Shown here in pieces: positions 43,173 to 51,983 of a stretch of DNA of 64,000 nucleotides. The notes below the pieces were generated by a model. The model ran no database searches. It was not told where the DNA came from and worked only from the letters and a program-made list of their open reading frames with translations. How positions within the stretch are numbered: the stretch's first letter is position 1; each line of letters starts with the position of its first letter. The position numbers were made by a program, and so were the translations under genes. The stretch comes from Paracoccaceae bacterium (GTDB taxonomy: Bacteria; Pseudomonadota; Alphaproteobacteria; Rhodobacterales; Rhodobacteraceae): positions 124,001-188,000 of the forward strand of contig WKFI01000021.1 of assembly GCA_014872875.1 (NCBI GenBank), read 5' to 3'.

Positions 43173-43376
43173 GGGATTTACCTTTCGTGTTCAGTTTGGC
43201 CTGTCTGCCGTAATTGCGTCTGGCCGAGTTCGTGTTCCTGTCGAGCGACGAAATCGCGTCGTCTCGCCAAGACATCTGGCAATGGCGAGGATCACGTTCA
43301 AAACAAGCTATTGTGTTTGTGCAGAACCGAAAAATGGATGTGCGGCAGTACACAATCACATCCGCTTGAGCCTTGG

Positions 43377-43401
43377 TTCAAAGGCGCAAAACGCCTTTGA
43401 A
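43377..43401 (-). terminator. Hairpin after the DUF805 gene
   Basis: TTCAAAGGCG / CGCCTTTGAA perfect 10-bp arms with a 5-nt loop, ending at the base beside the DUF805 stop codon. No U run follows on the transcribed strand. Confidence 0.55.
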
Positions 43402-44268
43402 TCATGGGTTCTGTTTCAAGATCCGTTCCCGATAGAGCGCCTTGACCTCGGCCTTGCGCCGCAGGGCCATGACACGTTCTTCCTCGGCCGTGCGTTCGAT
43501 CAGGGCAGCATATCCGGCAAACGGGTTGCTGCCATCCGCGTTACGCTGGCGGATCGGATCGTTCCGGGTTTGACCGCCATGACCGTTTTCGCCATGGGAA
43601 GATGGCATCAGCATGAATACGAGGTAGGTCGAGATCGCGATCAGCGGTCCGAATAGCAGGATCCCCAGTGCAACCATGGCCATAGCAGTGTCGACAGGAT
43701 CACTGGAGAACCCATTTTGGAGATTCTGCGCTCCGGCCTGAAAATTCACCGGCTCCAGGTGGTCCATCAACGCGGAAAGCGCGGTGTGCCAGTTCACATA
43801 TCTGGCGGCGTCAGCAAACTCATACGCAAACAACCACAGCGTATTGGGGTCTTCGACCGACGGGATCATCGAAATGGCGACGGCAAGCCCGGCCAGAACC
43901 ATCTGCAATTGCGGATGTGCAGAGGCCATCCCGAGTGCAGTCATCAGGCTGAGAAACAGCGCCGTATACGGCAGGGTCACCCATTTGCCACTGCGCCCGC
44001 TGTCTTGCAGGCGCCGGATGGTAAGCGTGAAACGGGGGATCAGGGTAATCAGGAACAGGATGACCCAACTGTAGCTGAGCGGATTCAGGGATGGCGGTTC
44101 GCGGTTCAAAAGCTTGTCCCAGAAGCTCATCACATCAAGAACAAAAAACGCCAAAATCGAAAGCCACACGATCGGCATGACGCACCAGAACTCGCTGCGC
44201 GTCGCGCGGCCGTCGATCTGGAAGTACCGGAAGAAGAAGTTTTCGAATGCACTGAAAAAGGTTCGCAT
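43402..44268 (-). CDS. DUF805 membrane protein
   Basis: 288-residue membrane protein. The N-terminal half is a DUF805 domain: YFQIDGRATRSEFW at about residue 14, a helix, then RFTLTIRRLQDSGRSGKW. Four to five membrane segments follow. The middle (about 125-185) is a periplasmic-like insert absent from short (120-aa) DUF805 proteins. The C-terminal 70 residues are soluble and charged, ending KAEVKALYRERILKQNP. Function of the family is unknown. The ATG at 44268 has no strong ribosome site. Confidence 0.87.
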   Translation of the reverse strand: MRTFFSAFENFFFRYFQIDGRATRSEFWCVMPIVWLSILAFFVLDVMSFWDKLLNREPPSLNPLSYSWVILFLITLIPRFTLTIRRLQDSGRSGKWVTLPYTALFLSLMTALGMASAHPQLQMVLAGLAVAISMIPSVEDPNTLWLFAYEFADAARYVNWHTALSALMDHLEPVNFQAGAQNLQNGFSSDPVDTAMAMVALGILLFGPLIAISTYLVFMLMPSSHGENGHGGQTRNDPIRQRNADGSNPFAGYAALIERTAEEERVMALRRKAEVKALYRERILKQNP

Positions 44269-44417
44269 GGAACAGCCCGCCAAATATCTTTCTCAAATTG
44301 GGTGGCAGGCGGTTCTGGCAGAATTGCGGCAGAATTTTGGGAAAATGCTCTGATTTTAGATATTTACGGAGATTTTACGGTAGGTGAGGCCGAGTCGGAA
44401 GTGGCGTCAAAGTCAGG

Positions 44418-45023
44418 TTATTTCTGGCCAATTCGCGGTTCGGTGCCAGCGCGCAGGCGCGTTATGTTTGCGGAATGACGCCAGAACACCAGCAGGGTCA
44501 GTGCAATGCCCAAAAACAGGGTGTTGCCGTGGCCCAGGAACACCGCCCAGATTGTGGACGCGCCCGCAGCCATCAGGGCCGAAAGGGACGAGATTCGCGA
44601 CAGAACGGCCGTCACCAGCCAGGTCAGGCAGCAGGCCACACCCACTGGCCAGGCCAGAGCCAACCAGATACCCAGAAAGGTGGCAACGCCCTTGCCACCC
44701 TTGAAACCCAGCCAAACCGGGAAGCAATGACCGACAAACGCGGCAAAGCCCGCGATCTGCGCGGCATCTTCGCCTGCCAATGCACGCGCGAGCAGAACCG
44801 CCACGGCACCCTTGCCGCCATCGAAGACCAAAGTCAGGAACGCTGCCTTTTTGGAGCCGGTGCGCAACACGTTCGTGGCACCGATATTGCCGGATCCAAT
44901 CTCGCGCAGGTTGCCCAGCCCCATGAAGCGGGCAAGGACCATTCCAAAGGGCACCGAGCCCAGACCATAGCCTATCACGGCCCAAAGCAGCATCAGGGGC
45001 AGGGCGGTTTCAAGACTTGGCAT
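44418..45023 (-). CDS. plsY: Glycerol-3-phosphate acyltransferase PlsY
   Basis: Polytopic enzyme that transfers an acyl group from acyl-phosphate to glycerol-3-phosphate. 201 residues; SVPFGMVLARFMG, GSGNIGATNVLR and GHCFPVWLGFKGGKGVAT are the three conserved active-site loops. Last gene of the pyrB operon: its start is 2 bp from the pyrC' stop. With pgsA this gives two phospholipid genes in the window. Confidence 0.97.
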   Translation of the reverse strand: MPSLETALPLMLLWAVIGYGLGSVPFGMVLARFMGLGNLREIGSGNIGATNVLRTGSKKAAFLTLVFDGGKGAVAVLLARALAGEDAAQIAGFAAFVGHCFPVWLGFKGGKGVATFLGIWLALAWPVGVACCLTWLVTAVLSRISSLSALMAAGASTIWAVFLGHGNTLFLGIALTLLVFWRHSANITRLRAGTEPRIGQK

Positions 45024-45025
45024 TG

Positions 45026-46303
45026 TCAGCTCCGATAGACTGGGTTTCCGGCCACATAGGTCGCCAGCACCCTACCTTGCATCCGCTGCCCGTCAAACGG
45101 TGTGTTCTGGGATTTCGAATGGAGTTTGAAACGGTCCAGTACAAAAGGCACGTCGGGGTCGAAAAGGACCAGATCGGCGGGCGCGCCTTTGCTCAGGCGG
45201 CCAGAGGTCAACCCCAAACGATTGGCCGGGTTCAACGACAAGGCGCGGAACAGGGTGGGCAGGTCCAGATATTCCCCGTGATAAAGACGCAGCGCCGCTG
45301 GCAGCAGCGTCTCCATTGCGACGGCTCCGGCAGCGGCCTCTTCGAACGGCAACCGTTTGCTTTCTTCGTCCTGCGGTGTGTGCATGGAACTGATGATGTC
45401 GATCAGGCCGGACTTGACCGCCTCGATGACCGCCAGCCGGTCATCTTCGGCGCGCAGGGGCGGCTTCACTTTGAAGAAGGTCCGATAATCCGCCACGTCC
45501 AGCTCGTTCAGCGTCAGATGGTGGATCGAGGTGCCCGCGGTGATGTCCAGTCCGTTGCGCTTTGCGCGTTCCAAGGCGGGAAGCGCACGGGCGGTGGTGA
45601 TCTGATCAGCGTGGTATTTTGCACCGGTCATTTCCAACAGGGCAATATCCCGGTCCAGCCCCATGCGTTCAGCCATGGGTGAAACGGCGGGCAAACCGCG
45701 CAGCGACGCGAATTTACCGCTGGTGGCAGCTGCGCCTTTGCTCAAACCCGGTTCCTGCGGATGTGCCACGACCAAGGCGTCCAATGATTTGGCATAGGTC
45801 AACGCGCGGGAAAACACCTTGGTTTCGGTCAGAACATGGTCGCAATCGGTGAACGCCACCGCGCCCGCATCCATCAGGAAGCCGATCTCGGTCATCTCGC
45901 GGCCTTCGCGGCCCTTGGTGAGGGCAGCCATGGGCAGCACTTTGACCGGTGCGTCCGCCTGAGCGCGGCGGGTGATGAATTCCAGCGCCTCGGGCGTATC
46001 GATGCAGGGTGTGGTGTCCGGGCGGGTGATCATGGTGGTCACCCCGCCTGCCGCTGCCGCACGCCCGGCGGATTTATAGCTTTCCTTGTGCCGTTCGCCC
46101 GGTTCGCAGACCTTGATGCCGATATCGACGATGCCCGGCGCCAGGCACTGCCCGCCGCAATCCACTTTCTCGTCCGCTGCGGGTTCATCTCCCGCTGTCC
46201 CCTTGTCCGCGATCCGACCATCGCGCAGCAACAGCCACCCCTGGTGGTCGGTCCCGGCCTCAGGGTCGATCAGGCGGGCATTTGTGAAAAGGGTGGTGGT
46301 CAT
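45026..46303 (-). CDS. Dihydroorotase-like protein with lost metal ligands (PyrC')
   Basis: 425-residue class I dihydroorotase homologue encoded with pyrB. The metal-binding HxH that active enzymes have in DxHxHLREPG is replaced: here D60-I-G62-I-K64-V-C-E-P-G. The DxAPH motif is also altered (SSMHTPQDE: Asp to Met). Other residues such as HHLTLNE remain. So it cannot bind the zinc pair normally. Such inactive PyrC' subunits are known in Pseudomonas, where they hold the ATCase dodecamer together. It overlaps the upstream small gene by ATGA and is followed by plsY after 2 bp. Confidence 0.9.
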   Translation of the reverse strand: MTTTLFTNARLIDPEAGTDHQGWLLLRDGRIADKGTAGDEPAADEKVDCGGQCLAPGIVDIGIKVCEPGERHKESYKSAGRAAAAGGVTTMITRPDTTPCIDTPEALEFITRRAQADAPVKVLPMAALTKGREGREMTEIGFLMDAGAVAFTDCDHVLTETKVFSRALTYAKSLDALVVAHPQEPGLSKGAAATSGKFASLRGLPAVSPMAERMGLDRDIALLEMTGAKYHADQITTARALPALERAKRNGLDITAGTSIHHLTLNELDVADYRTFFKVKPPLRAEDDRLAVIEAVKSGLIDIISSMHTPQDEESKRLPFEEAAAGAVAMETLLPAALRLYHGEYLDLPTLFRALSLNPANRLGLTSGRLSKGAPADLVLFDPDVPFVLDRFKLHSKSQNTPFDGQRMQGRVLATYVAGNPVYRS

Positions 46304-46683
46304 GTCTTCGCCCTTTCGATCGCGGCAACGGTGGCGGCCGGATTGGCCTGGTATTTGATCAGGTATTTGTTCCCGTCGCGGGTAATCACCTGCACATAGC
46401 TGCCCATGGATCGGCAATGAGCGATGTTTGCGACCGCAATCTGCTGACCTCCGGGGCCCGCAAGCACCGAGTCCGACAGGGTCCAGGTGGCGGCCAGCTC
46501 CTCGCTTGCAGCGTAGGTGCCACGCAGAGCAATGGCGGCCAACCCGCCGATTGCGCCGGTCCAGACATGGGGGCTATCCAGCAGCCACAATAGCGCCATC
46601 GCTGCGGCCATGCCGAAGGCGGCCATCCAGGCATGGGCGCGGATGTAAGCGCTGCGGTCGGGGGTGAAGGTGGTTTCCGTCAT
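46300..46683 (-). CDS. Small membrane protein in the pyrB operon
   Basis: 127-residue protein with two hydrophobic helices (about 17-36 and 42-56) and a soluble C-terminal half of beta character (WTLSDSVLAGPGG, VQVITRDGNKYLIKY), reminiscent of a bacterial PH-like domain. Starts ATG 46683, 14 bp after the 177-aa gene; its stop overlaps the pyrC' start. No known family named with certainty. A role in membrane or ATCase function is unsupported. Confidence 0.8.
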   Translation of the reverse strand: MTETTFTPDRSAYIRAHAWMAAFGMAAAMALLWLLDSPHVWTGAIGGLAAIALRGTYAASEELAATWTLSDSVLAGPGGQQIAVANIAHCRSMGSYVQVITRDGNKYLIKYQANPAATVAAIERAKT

Positions 46684-46697
46684 CTCAGAACCTTACC

Positions 46698-47231
46698 TCA
46701 GAACACCAGGGCCAGGATCACGAACGTGATCAGCGTCATCATGATTGCGAACAGTGTAAAGCCGATGCGCCGGGCGCGGGCGCGGGCTTCGCGTGGTGGA
46801 AGTTTCGGAGCCGAATGCGGTTTGGCGCTTTCGGTCTGGATCTGGGTTCCCGACCAGTCGGTGCCGGGTTCCGCAAGCTCGGCAATCAATTGGATCGGTT
46901 CGGCCGGAGTCAGGCGGGTGTCCTGCCCTCCAAACGCGCGGCTGCGCAGGATCAGCACCCAGCCTTCCTGCGCGTCCAACGCGAATTTGTGCGGTGCCAA
47001 AGAGTCGTCTGGGATGCCGCAGCCTTCGCTCAGGTATCCCAACAGGCCCAGTTCCTCCAGATCCTTGACCGGGAAGATTTCCACATGGTCGCGGTCCAGA
47101 TCGCGGGAGCCCAGAACCTGCTCCAACGCGCCGGGCTCGGACAGGAACTTGGCCTGTTCGGGCGGCATGTCGAGGGACAAAATGCGGATCTTGCCGCGCT
47201 CACCCGCCGGGATATGGATCACGTCGCTCAC
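46698..47231 (-). CDS. Tail-anchored-like protein of unknown function in the pyrB operon
   Basis: 177-residue protein, mostly soluble, with one hydrophobic segment at the very C-terminus (about 155-177, [20 protein letters not shown]) after a basic stretch, hence a tail-anchored topology. N-terminal block [17 protein letters not shown]. Coupled by ATGA to pyrB upstream. I recognise no characterised family; it appears typical of Rhodobacteraceae pyrB neighbourhoods. Confidence 0.8.
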   Translation of the reverse strand: MSDVIHIPAGERGKIRILSLDMPPEQAKFLSEPGALEQVLGSRDLDRDHVEIFPVKDLEELGLLGYLSEGCGIPDDSLAPHKFALDAQEGWVLILRSRAFGGQDTRLTPAEPIQLIAELAEPGTDWSGTQIQTESAKPHSAPKLPPREARARARRIGFTLFAIMMTLITFVILALVF

Positions 47232-48178
47232 GCAGGGGCGCCTTCGCGTGCCGCCCGCAGGTTCCGGGCCAGAAGATCCATCGCGGCCATGCGGACGGCG
47301 ACGCCCATTTCCACCTGTTCCTGAATGACCGAACGGTTGATGTCATCGGCGATGGTGCCGTCTATCTCGACCCCGCGGTTCATCGGGCCGGGGTGCATGA
47401 CGATGGCGTCGGGCTTCGCCAGCGCCAGCTTTTCGGCGTCCAGCCCGTAGCGATGATAATATTCCCGCTCAGACGGGATGAAGCCGCCGTCCATGCGTTC
47501 CTTCTGAAGGCGCAGCATCATCACGACGTCCACGTCCTTCAATCCTTCGCGCATGTCGTCGTAAACTTCGACCCCGAACTCCGAGATCTGGCTGGGCATC
47601 AGTGTCGGTGGGCCGACCAGACGGATGCGGTTTTCCATCTTGCCCAGCAGGATCAGGTTCGACCGGGCCACGCGGGAATGGGCGATGTCGCCGCAGATGG
47701 CGATGTTCAGCCGGTGCAGGCGGCCCTTGGCGCGGCGGATGGTTAGCGCGTCCAAAAGCGCCTGGGTGGGATGTTCATGCTTGCCATCGCCCGCGTTCAA
47801 CACGGCGCAGTTGACCTTTTGCGACAGCAGGTCCACCGCGCCGGAATGGGGGTGGCGTACAACCAGCAAATCAGGATGCATCGCGTTCAGCGTCATCGCC
47901 GTGTCGATTAGGGTTTCACCCTTTTTGATCGAGCTGGCCTGCATCGCCATGTTCATCACATCCGCGCCCAACCGCTTGCCCGCCAGTTCGAATGATGCCT
48001 GCGTGCGGGTCGAGTTCTCGAAGAACATGTTGATCTGGGTCAGGCCCTGCAGCGTGTCGGAATGTTTCACGCTCTGGCGGTTCAGATCGACGTAGGTGTC
48101 GGCCAGATCCAGAATGGCGGTGATTTCCTGCGGGTGCAGCTGTTCGATGCCAAGAAGGTGCTTTTGACGAAACGTCAT
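47228..48178 (-). CDS. pyrB: Aspartate carbamoyltransferase catalytic subunit
   Basis: Catalyses carbamoyl phosphate plus aspartate to carbamoylaspartate in pyrimidine synthesis. 316 residues with [12 protein letters not shown] (carbamoyl phosphate binding), the 80s loop, the HPTQALLDA motif and [13 protein letters not shown]. No pyrI regulatory gene adjoins; instead an inactive dihydroorotase-like gene follows in the same operon, as in the Pseudomonas-type holoenzyme. First gene of the pyrB-to-plsY operon. Confidence 0.98.
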   Translation of the reverse strand: MTFRQKHLLGIEQLHPQEITAILDLADTYVDLNRQSVKHSDTLQGLTQINMFFENSTRTQASFELAGKRLGADVMNMAMQASSIKKGETLIDTAMTLNAMHPDLLVVRHPHSGAVDLLSQKVNCAVLNAGDGKHEHPTQALLDALTIRRAKGRLHRLNIAICGDIAHSRVARSNLILLGKMENRIRLVGPPTLMPSQISEFGVEVYDDMREGLKDVDVVMMLRLQKERMDGGFIPSEREYYHRYGLDAEKLALAKPDAIVMHPGPMNRGVEIDGTIADDINRSVIQEQVEMGVAVRMAAMDLLARNLRAAREGAPA

Positions 48179-48251
48179 GGCGTGTGCTCCCTACCGCGAT
48201 GTTGGGGGGCTTATAGGGGTGAGCCGCAGCAATGGGCAAGAGGGCGGGTGA

Positions 48252-49196
48252 TCAATATCCGACTTCCCGATCCACCTGCCCTGCGGGTTTTTGTCCCGCC
48301 TCGAAGGCGGCTATGCCATTGGCAATGAAACGTGCAACCGTTTTCGGGTCGGCGTCCCCTGCGACGTGGGGAGTGATTTGCACACGGTCATGACGCCAGA
48401 ACGGGTGATCGGCCGGGAGCGGTTCGTTTTCGAATGTGTCGAGTGCGGCCATGGCGGGGCGGCCCAGGGCCAGGGCAGACAACAAGTCCTGCTCGACCAG
48501 GTGAGCGCCGCGGCCCAAATTGATCAGGAGAGCATCCTCACGCATCTGCTCAAGGAACCTGGTGTTCAGGATACCGACTGTGTCCTTGGTCAAAGGGAGC
48601 AGATTGACCACTGCAAGGTTTTCCCGGGCGATTTGATCCAGCCCTGTGTTGCCGGTTACGACGCGCGTGCCGTCCGGCTCTGTCCGGGCGCGGGAGGCAT
48701 AGGCTGTCACTGGGTAACCCAACCCGCGCAACGACCCAGCCAGGCAGGCGCCGATCCGGCCGAAACCCAGTATGCCGACCGGAAAGCGCGACGGCGCGGT
48801 ACGGTTGATCACGGACCATTCCCTTCGGCTCTGTTGCTGCGCATACCCCGCCATCTGGCGCTGCCTGTTGACGATTTGCCAGATCGCAAACGCCGCGATC
48901 ATCTGGGCCTGCTCCGGGACAATGACGCGGCTGACCGAAGTTGTAGAAGGCAGGCTGCTGGCTCTTAGGATCGCGTCCACTCCGGCCCCGACGCTGGAAA
49001 CCAATGCGAGGTTCGGATAGGGGGCAAAATCGTCCGGGCCCGGAGCAAAGGATAACGCGTGGTGAATGGTTTCGGGATCCGCGACTTCATCTGGGTACTT
49101 CAATGTGATCCACGGCGCACATGCATTCAGCTCCTCGCCCAGATATGCTTTGAGGTCATTTTTTTGGCACAGGCAAACGAGATCGACAGGCTGCAT
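48252..49196 (-). CDS. D-2-hydroxyacid dehydrogenase (glyoxylate/hydroxypyruvate reductase type)
   Basis: 314-residue NAD(P)-dependent enzyme. The Rossmann motif is GILGFGRIGACLAG, and the catalytic set is Arg in NLGRGAHLVE, Glu in FENEPLP and His in ITPHVAG. This matches GhrA (glyoxylate and hydroxypyruvate reductase), but without kinetic data the substrate is provisional. The CGGAG before the ATG at 49196 decides the start. Divergent from the uracil-DNA glycosylase gene and 73 bp upstream of pyrB. Confidence 0.87.
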   Translation of the reverse strand: MQPVDLVCLCQKNDLKAYLGEELNACAPWITLKYPDEVADPETIHHALSFAPGPDDFAPYPNLALVSSVGAGVDAILRASSLPSTTSVSRVIVPEQAQMIAAFAIWQIVNRQRQMAGYAQQQSRREWSVINRTAPSRFPVGILGFGRIGACLAGSLRGLGYPVTAYASRARTEPDGTRVVTGNTGLDQIARENLAVVNLLPLTKDTVGILNTRFLEQMREDALLINLGRGAHLVEQDLLSALALGRPAMAALDTFENEPLPADHPFWRHDRVQITPHVAGDADPKTVARFIANGIAAFEAGQKPAGQVDREVGY

Positions 49197-49345
49197 GTAT
49201 TCTCCGAAACAGGCTGGATTTTCACGCACACTAAAAGGCGACTGCCAAAGGATAAAGGTGTTGTGCACCCGTCTTGGTGCCGTCCTTTGGCTTGGGCTTC
49301 GTTTGCCGGTTCCCCTTGATCGGGGGAGGAGGTAGCCTGCGCCTC

Positions 49346-50116
49346 ATGGAATCGGCCCTGGACTTTCATACGGCGCGAGCGTTGCTCGAATGGCAGATCG
49401 AACTCGGCGTAAGCGAGACGATCGGCGATGTCCCCGTGAACCGGTACCAGCTGGAGCAAAAGGCCCCAAAACCCAAGGGTACGCGGGCGGCGTCGGATAC
49501 GCCGCCACCGAAGCCGAAGGCGGTTGACCCGGTAGATGTGGCACAGAAAGCCGCACGCGCGGCGGAGTCCCTGTCCGGGTTGCGTGCGGCGATGGAGAGC
49601 TTTGATCTGTGCGATCTCAAGAAAGGCGCGCGCAATCTGGTGTTTTCAGACGGTCAGGCGGGCGCGCGGGTGATGATCATCGGCGAAGCGCCCGGTCGGG
49701 ATGAAGACCGGCAGGGCAAGCCTTTTGTGGGGCGGGCCGGACAATTGCTGGATCGGATGCTGGCGGCCATCGACCTGAACCGCGACAGCAATGCGTATAT
49801 CACCAATGTGTTGCCCTGGCGGCCGCCACAGAACCGCGATCCTTTGCCGGCCGAGATCGGCATGATGGTGCCGTTCCTCAAGCGCCATGTCGAACTGGCG
49901 CAGCCGGACCTGTTGATCCTGATGGGCAATATCAGCTGCCGGGCCGTGCTGGGGAAACAGGGCATCACCCGGTTACGTGGCAATTGGGCCGAGGCCTGGG
50001 GCAAACCGGTCATGCCGATGTTCCACCCGGCCTATCTGCTGCGGCAGCCGCATATGAAGCGAGCGGCCTGGGCGGACTTGCTGGAGGTCAAGGCCCGGCT
50101 GGGAGCACTGTCGTGA
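49346..50116 (+). CDS. Family 4 type uracil-DNA glycosylase
   Basis: 256-residue glycosylase that removes uracil from DNA. GEAPGRDED (113-121), VLPWRPPQNR (155-164) and HPAYLLR (227-233) define the family 4-type fold. Only two cysteines exist (C89 and C198); the Cys of the canonical NVVKCRPP motif is Trp158 and the fourth ligand position is non-Cys, so the usual [4Fe-4S] cluster is probably absent. A long N-terminal extension (about 85 residues, Pro- and Lys-rich linker) precedes the domain. Coupled to the phosphoesterase gene by GTGA overlap. Confidence 0.88.
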   Translation: MESALDFHTARALLEWQIELGVSETIGDVPVNRYQLEQKAPKPKGTRAASDTPPPKPKAVDPVDVAQKAARAAESLSGLRAAMESFDLCDLKKGARNLVFSDGQAGARVMIIGEAPGRDEDRQGKPFVGRAGQLLDRMLAAIDLNRDSNAYITNVLPWRPPQNRDPLPAEIGMMVPFLKRHVELAQPDLLILMGNISCRAVLGKQGITRLRGNWAEAWGKPVMPMFHPAYLLRQPHMKRAAWADLLEVKARLGALS

Positions 50117-50712
50117 AGATCCTGGCCTTTTCCGACCTGCATCTGAACCGGGCGCGCGCGGCCGAACTGGTGTTGGCCAGTGGTGGTGTTGATCTGGTTA
50201 TAGGGGCCGGGGATTTCTGCAATGTCCGGCGCGGGCTGGATGAGGCGATGCACCTGCTCATGGGCCTCAAGGCACCTATGATCGCGGTGCCGGGCAATGC
50301 CGAAAGCGCAGAGGAACTCCGAGAGGCTGCCTTGCCGGGAACAACCGTGTTGCACGGAGAGGGATGCGAGGTCGAAGGCTTGCGGGTTTTTGGCCTTGGA
50401 TATGGTGTGCCTGTAACCCCGTTTGGCAGCTGGTCCTGCGACCTAAGCGAGTTGGAAGCCGCAACCTTGCTGGCACCGTGTGAGACCGTGGACATCCTGA
50501 TCACCCACTCGCCGCCCAAAGGCGTGGCGGACCGGACCTCGAGCGGGGTCTCGGTCGGTTCAACCGCGATTCGGGCTGCCATTGAGCGGGTCGAGGCAAA
50601 GGTGGCCCTGTGCGGCCATGTTCATGATTGCTGGGGAGAACGCGGAATTATCGGCAACACCGAAGTAATCAATCTTGGGCCGCACCCCAATTTCTTGGAG
50701 ATCCAGACGTGA
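50113..50712 (+). CDS. Metallophosphoesterase
   Basis: 199-residue calcineurin-like phosphoesterase starting GTG at 50113. Metal-binding motifs: FSDLHLN (DxH), GAGDFCN (GD), PGNAES (GN in place of GNHE), THSPP and CGHVHD (GHxH). The nucleotide or protein substrate is unknown; the short size resembles the Icc/YfcE-like group. The stop is overlapped by the LysE gene (GTGA). Downstream of the uracil-DNA glycosylase, so it could be coupled to DNA repair, but this is only context. Confidence 0.9.
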   Translation: MKILAFSDLHLNRARAAELVLASGGVDLVIGAGDFCNVRRGLDEAMHLLMGLKAPMIAVPGNAESAEELREAALPGTTVLHGEGCEVEGLRVFGLGYGVPVTPFGSWSCDLSELEAATLLAPCETVDILITHSPPKGVADRTSSGVSVGSTAIRAAIERVEAKVALCGHVHDCWGERGIIGNTEVINLGPHPNFLEIQT

Positions 50713-51329
50713 TTGACCCCATTACTCTGATGGCCTTTGTGCCTGCGTCCCTGGCGCTTAACCTGACGCCCGGAGCCGACATGATGTATGCGTTGGGCCA
50801 AGGGCTCAAGTCCGGTCGAAAATCCGCCGTTGCTGCAAGCGCAGGGATTTCGATGGGCGGGCTGATACATGTTCTGCTGGCAGGTTTAGGGCTGGGGGGA
50901 GTGGTGGCAGCCTTACCTTGGGCTTTTGAAGTGATCCGCTGGGTCGGGGTGGCCTATCTGCTCTATTTGGCCTGGGGTGCTTTTTGCGGCAGTGCCGTGG
51001 GGCGTGAGACGCCCATGGTCAGTACTGGCCAGGCGTTTCGCAAAGGGCTGATGGTAAACCTGACCAACCCCAAGGTTATTCTCTTTGTCTTGGCCTTCAT
51101 ACCGCAATTCGTGGACCCGACTGCGGGTCCGATCCTGCCGCAATTTCTGGTTTTGGGTGCGATCATCAGCTTTGGCGGGTTTTTCATCAATGGCGCAGTT
51201 GGTGTTTTTGCCGGATCTGCTGCGCAGATCTTGACCGAAAGCAAGGGCGCGCAGATTTGGTTGGGTAGAGTATCGGGTACCATATTTGCCGGGCTGGCCA
51301 TGCGGTTGGCCGTAATGGAAAGGGCGTAA
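50709..51329 (+). CDS. LysE/RhtB-family amino acid exporter
   Basis: 206-residue inner membrane protein of the LysE/RhtB type with six hydrophobic segments. GTG start at 50709. NLTPGADMMYALGQG is the N-terminal signature (PGP-like motif) and KGLMVNLTNPKVILFVLAFIPQF the central one. Exports amino acids or derivatives such as homoserine; cargo unknown. Its stop is 5 bp before moaB. Confidence 0.92.
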   Translation: MIDPITLMAFVPASLALNLTPGADMMYALGQGLKSGRKSAVAASAGISMGGLIHVLLAGLGLGGVVAALPWAFEVIRWVGVAYLLYLAWGAFCGSAVGRETPMVSTGQAFRKGLMVNLTNPKVILFVLAFIPQFVDPTAGPILPQFLVLGAIISFGGFFINGAVGVFAGSAAQILTESKGAQIWLGRVSGTIFAGLAMRLAVMERA

Positions 51330-51334
51330 CCCAA

Positions 51335-51877
51335 ATGTCGCGCATTGACGAAAGCCGGGAATTCATCCCTGTCCGCATCGCTGTTCTGACAGTTTCAGAT
51401 ACTCGGTCGTTGGAACAGGATCGTTCGGGACAGGTTCTTGAAGACCGCTTGATTAAAGCCGGTCACGTGTTGGCGGATCGCAAGGTCCTGCCTGATGAAC
51501 GCGACGAGATCTCGGCGCAGCTGCGATCCTGGATTGCCGATCCGGATGTGGATGCGGTGATTTCGACCGGGGGCACGGGACTCACCGGGCGCGATGTAAC
51601 GGTGGAAGCGCATCGTGACGTTTATGAAAAAGAAATCGATGCATTCGGGACTGCTTTCACCATGATCTCCATGGAGAAGATTGGTACTTCTGCGATCCAA
51701 TCGCGGGCGACCGCCGGTGTGGCGGGTGGGACCTATCTATTTGCGCTGCCGGGCAGCCCAGGGGCCTGCAAGGATGCCTGGGATGGAATTCTGTCGCTGC
51801 AACTGGATTATCGCCACATGCCCTGCAACTTCGTCGAAATAATGCCGCGATTGGAAGAGCACAAGCGACGGAAGTGA
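51335..51877 (+). CDS. moaB: Molybdenum cofactor biosynthesis protein B
   Basis: 180-residue MoaB/MogA-fold protein that adenylylates or binds molybdopterin before metal insertion. STGGTGLTGRDVT, the key GTG loop, lies in the centre, and the C-terminal LPGSPGACKDAW is characteristic. Further from moaD/moaE (17 kb) but same pathway. Four-gene tight run with the glycosylase, phosphoesterase and exporter. Confidence 0.95.
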   Translation: MSRIDESREFIPVRIAVLTVSDTRSLEQDRSGQVLEDRLIKAGHVLADRKVLPDERDEISAQLRSWIADPDVDAVISTGGTGLTGRDVTVEAHRDVYEKEIDAFGTAFTMISMEKIGTSAIQSRATAGVAGGTYLFALPGSPGACKDAWDGILSLQLDYRHMPCNFVEIMPRLEEHKRRK

Positions 51878-51983
51878 TGCTGCATCGCGTTTAACCCCCC
51901 GTAACTGCTTTGTGGCTTGGAGAATTCCGGGTCGGGCACTAGGTTTATAGGCATCCCCCGAAGACCAATAGGGATAGGTAGAC

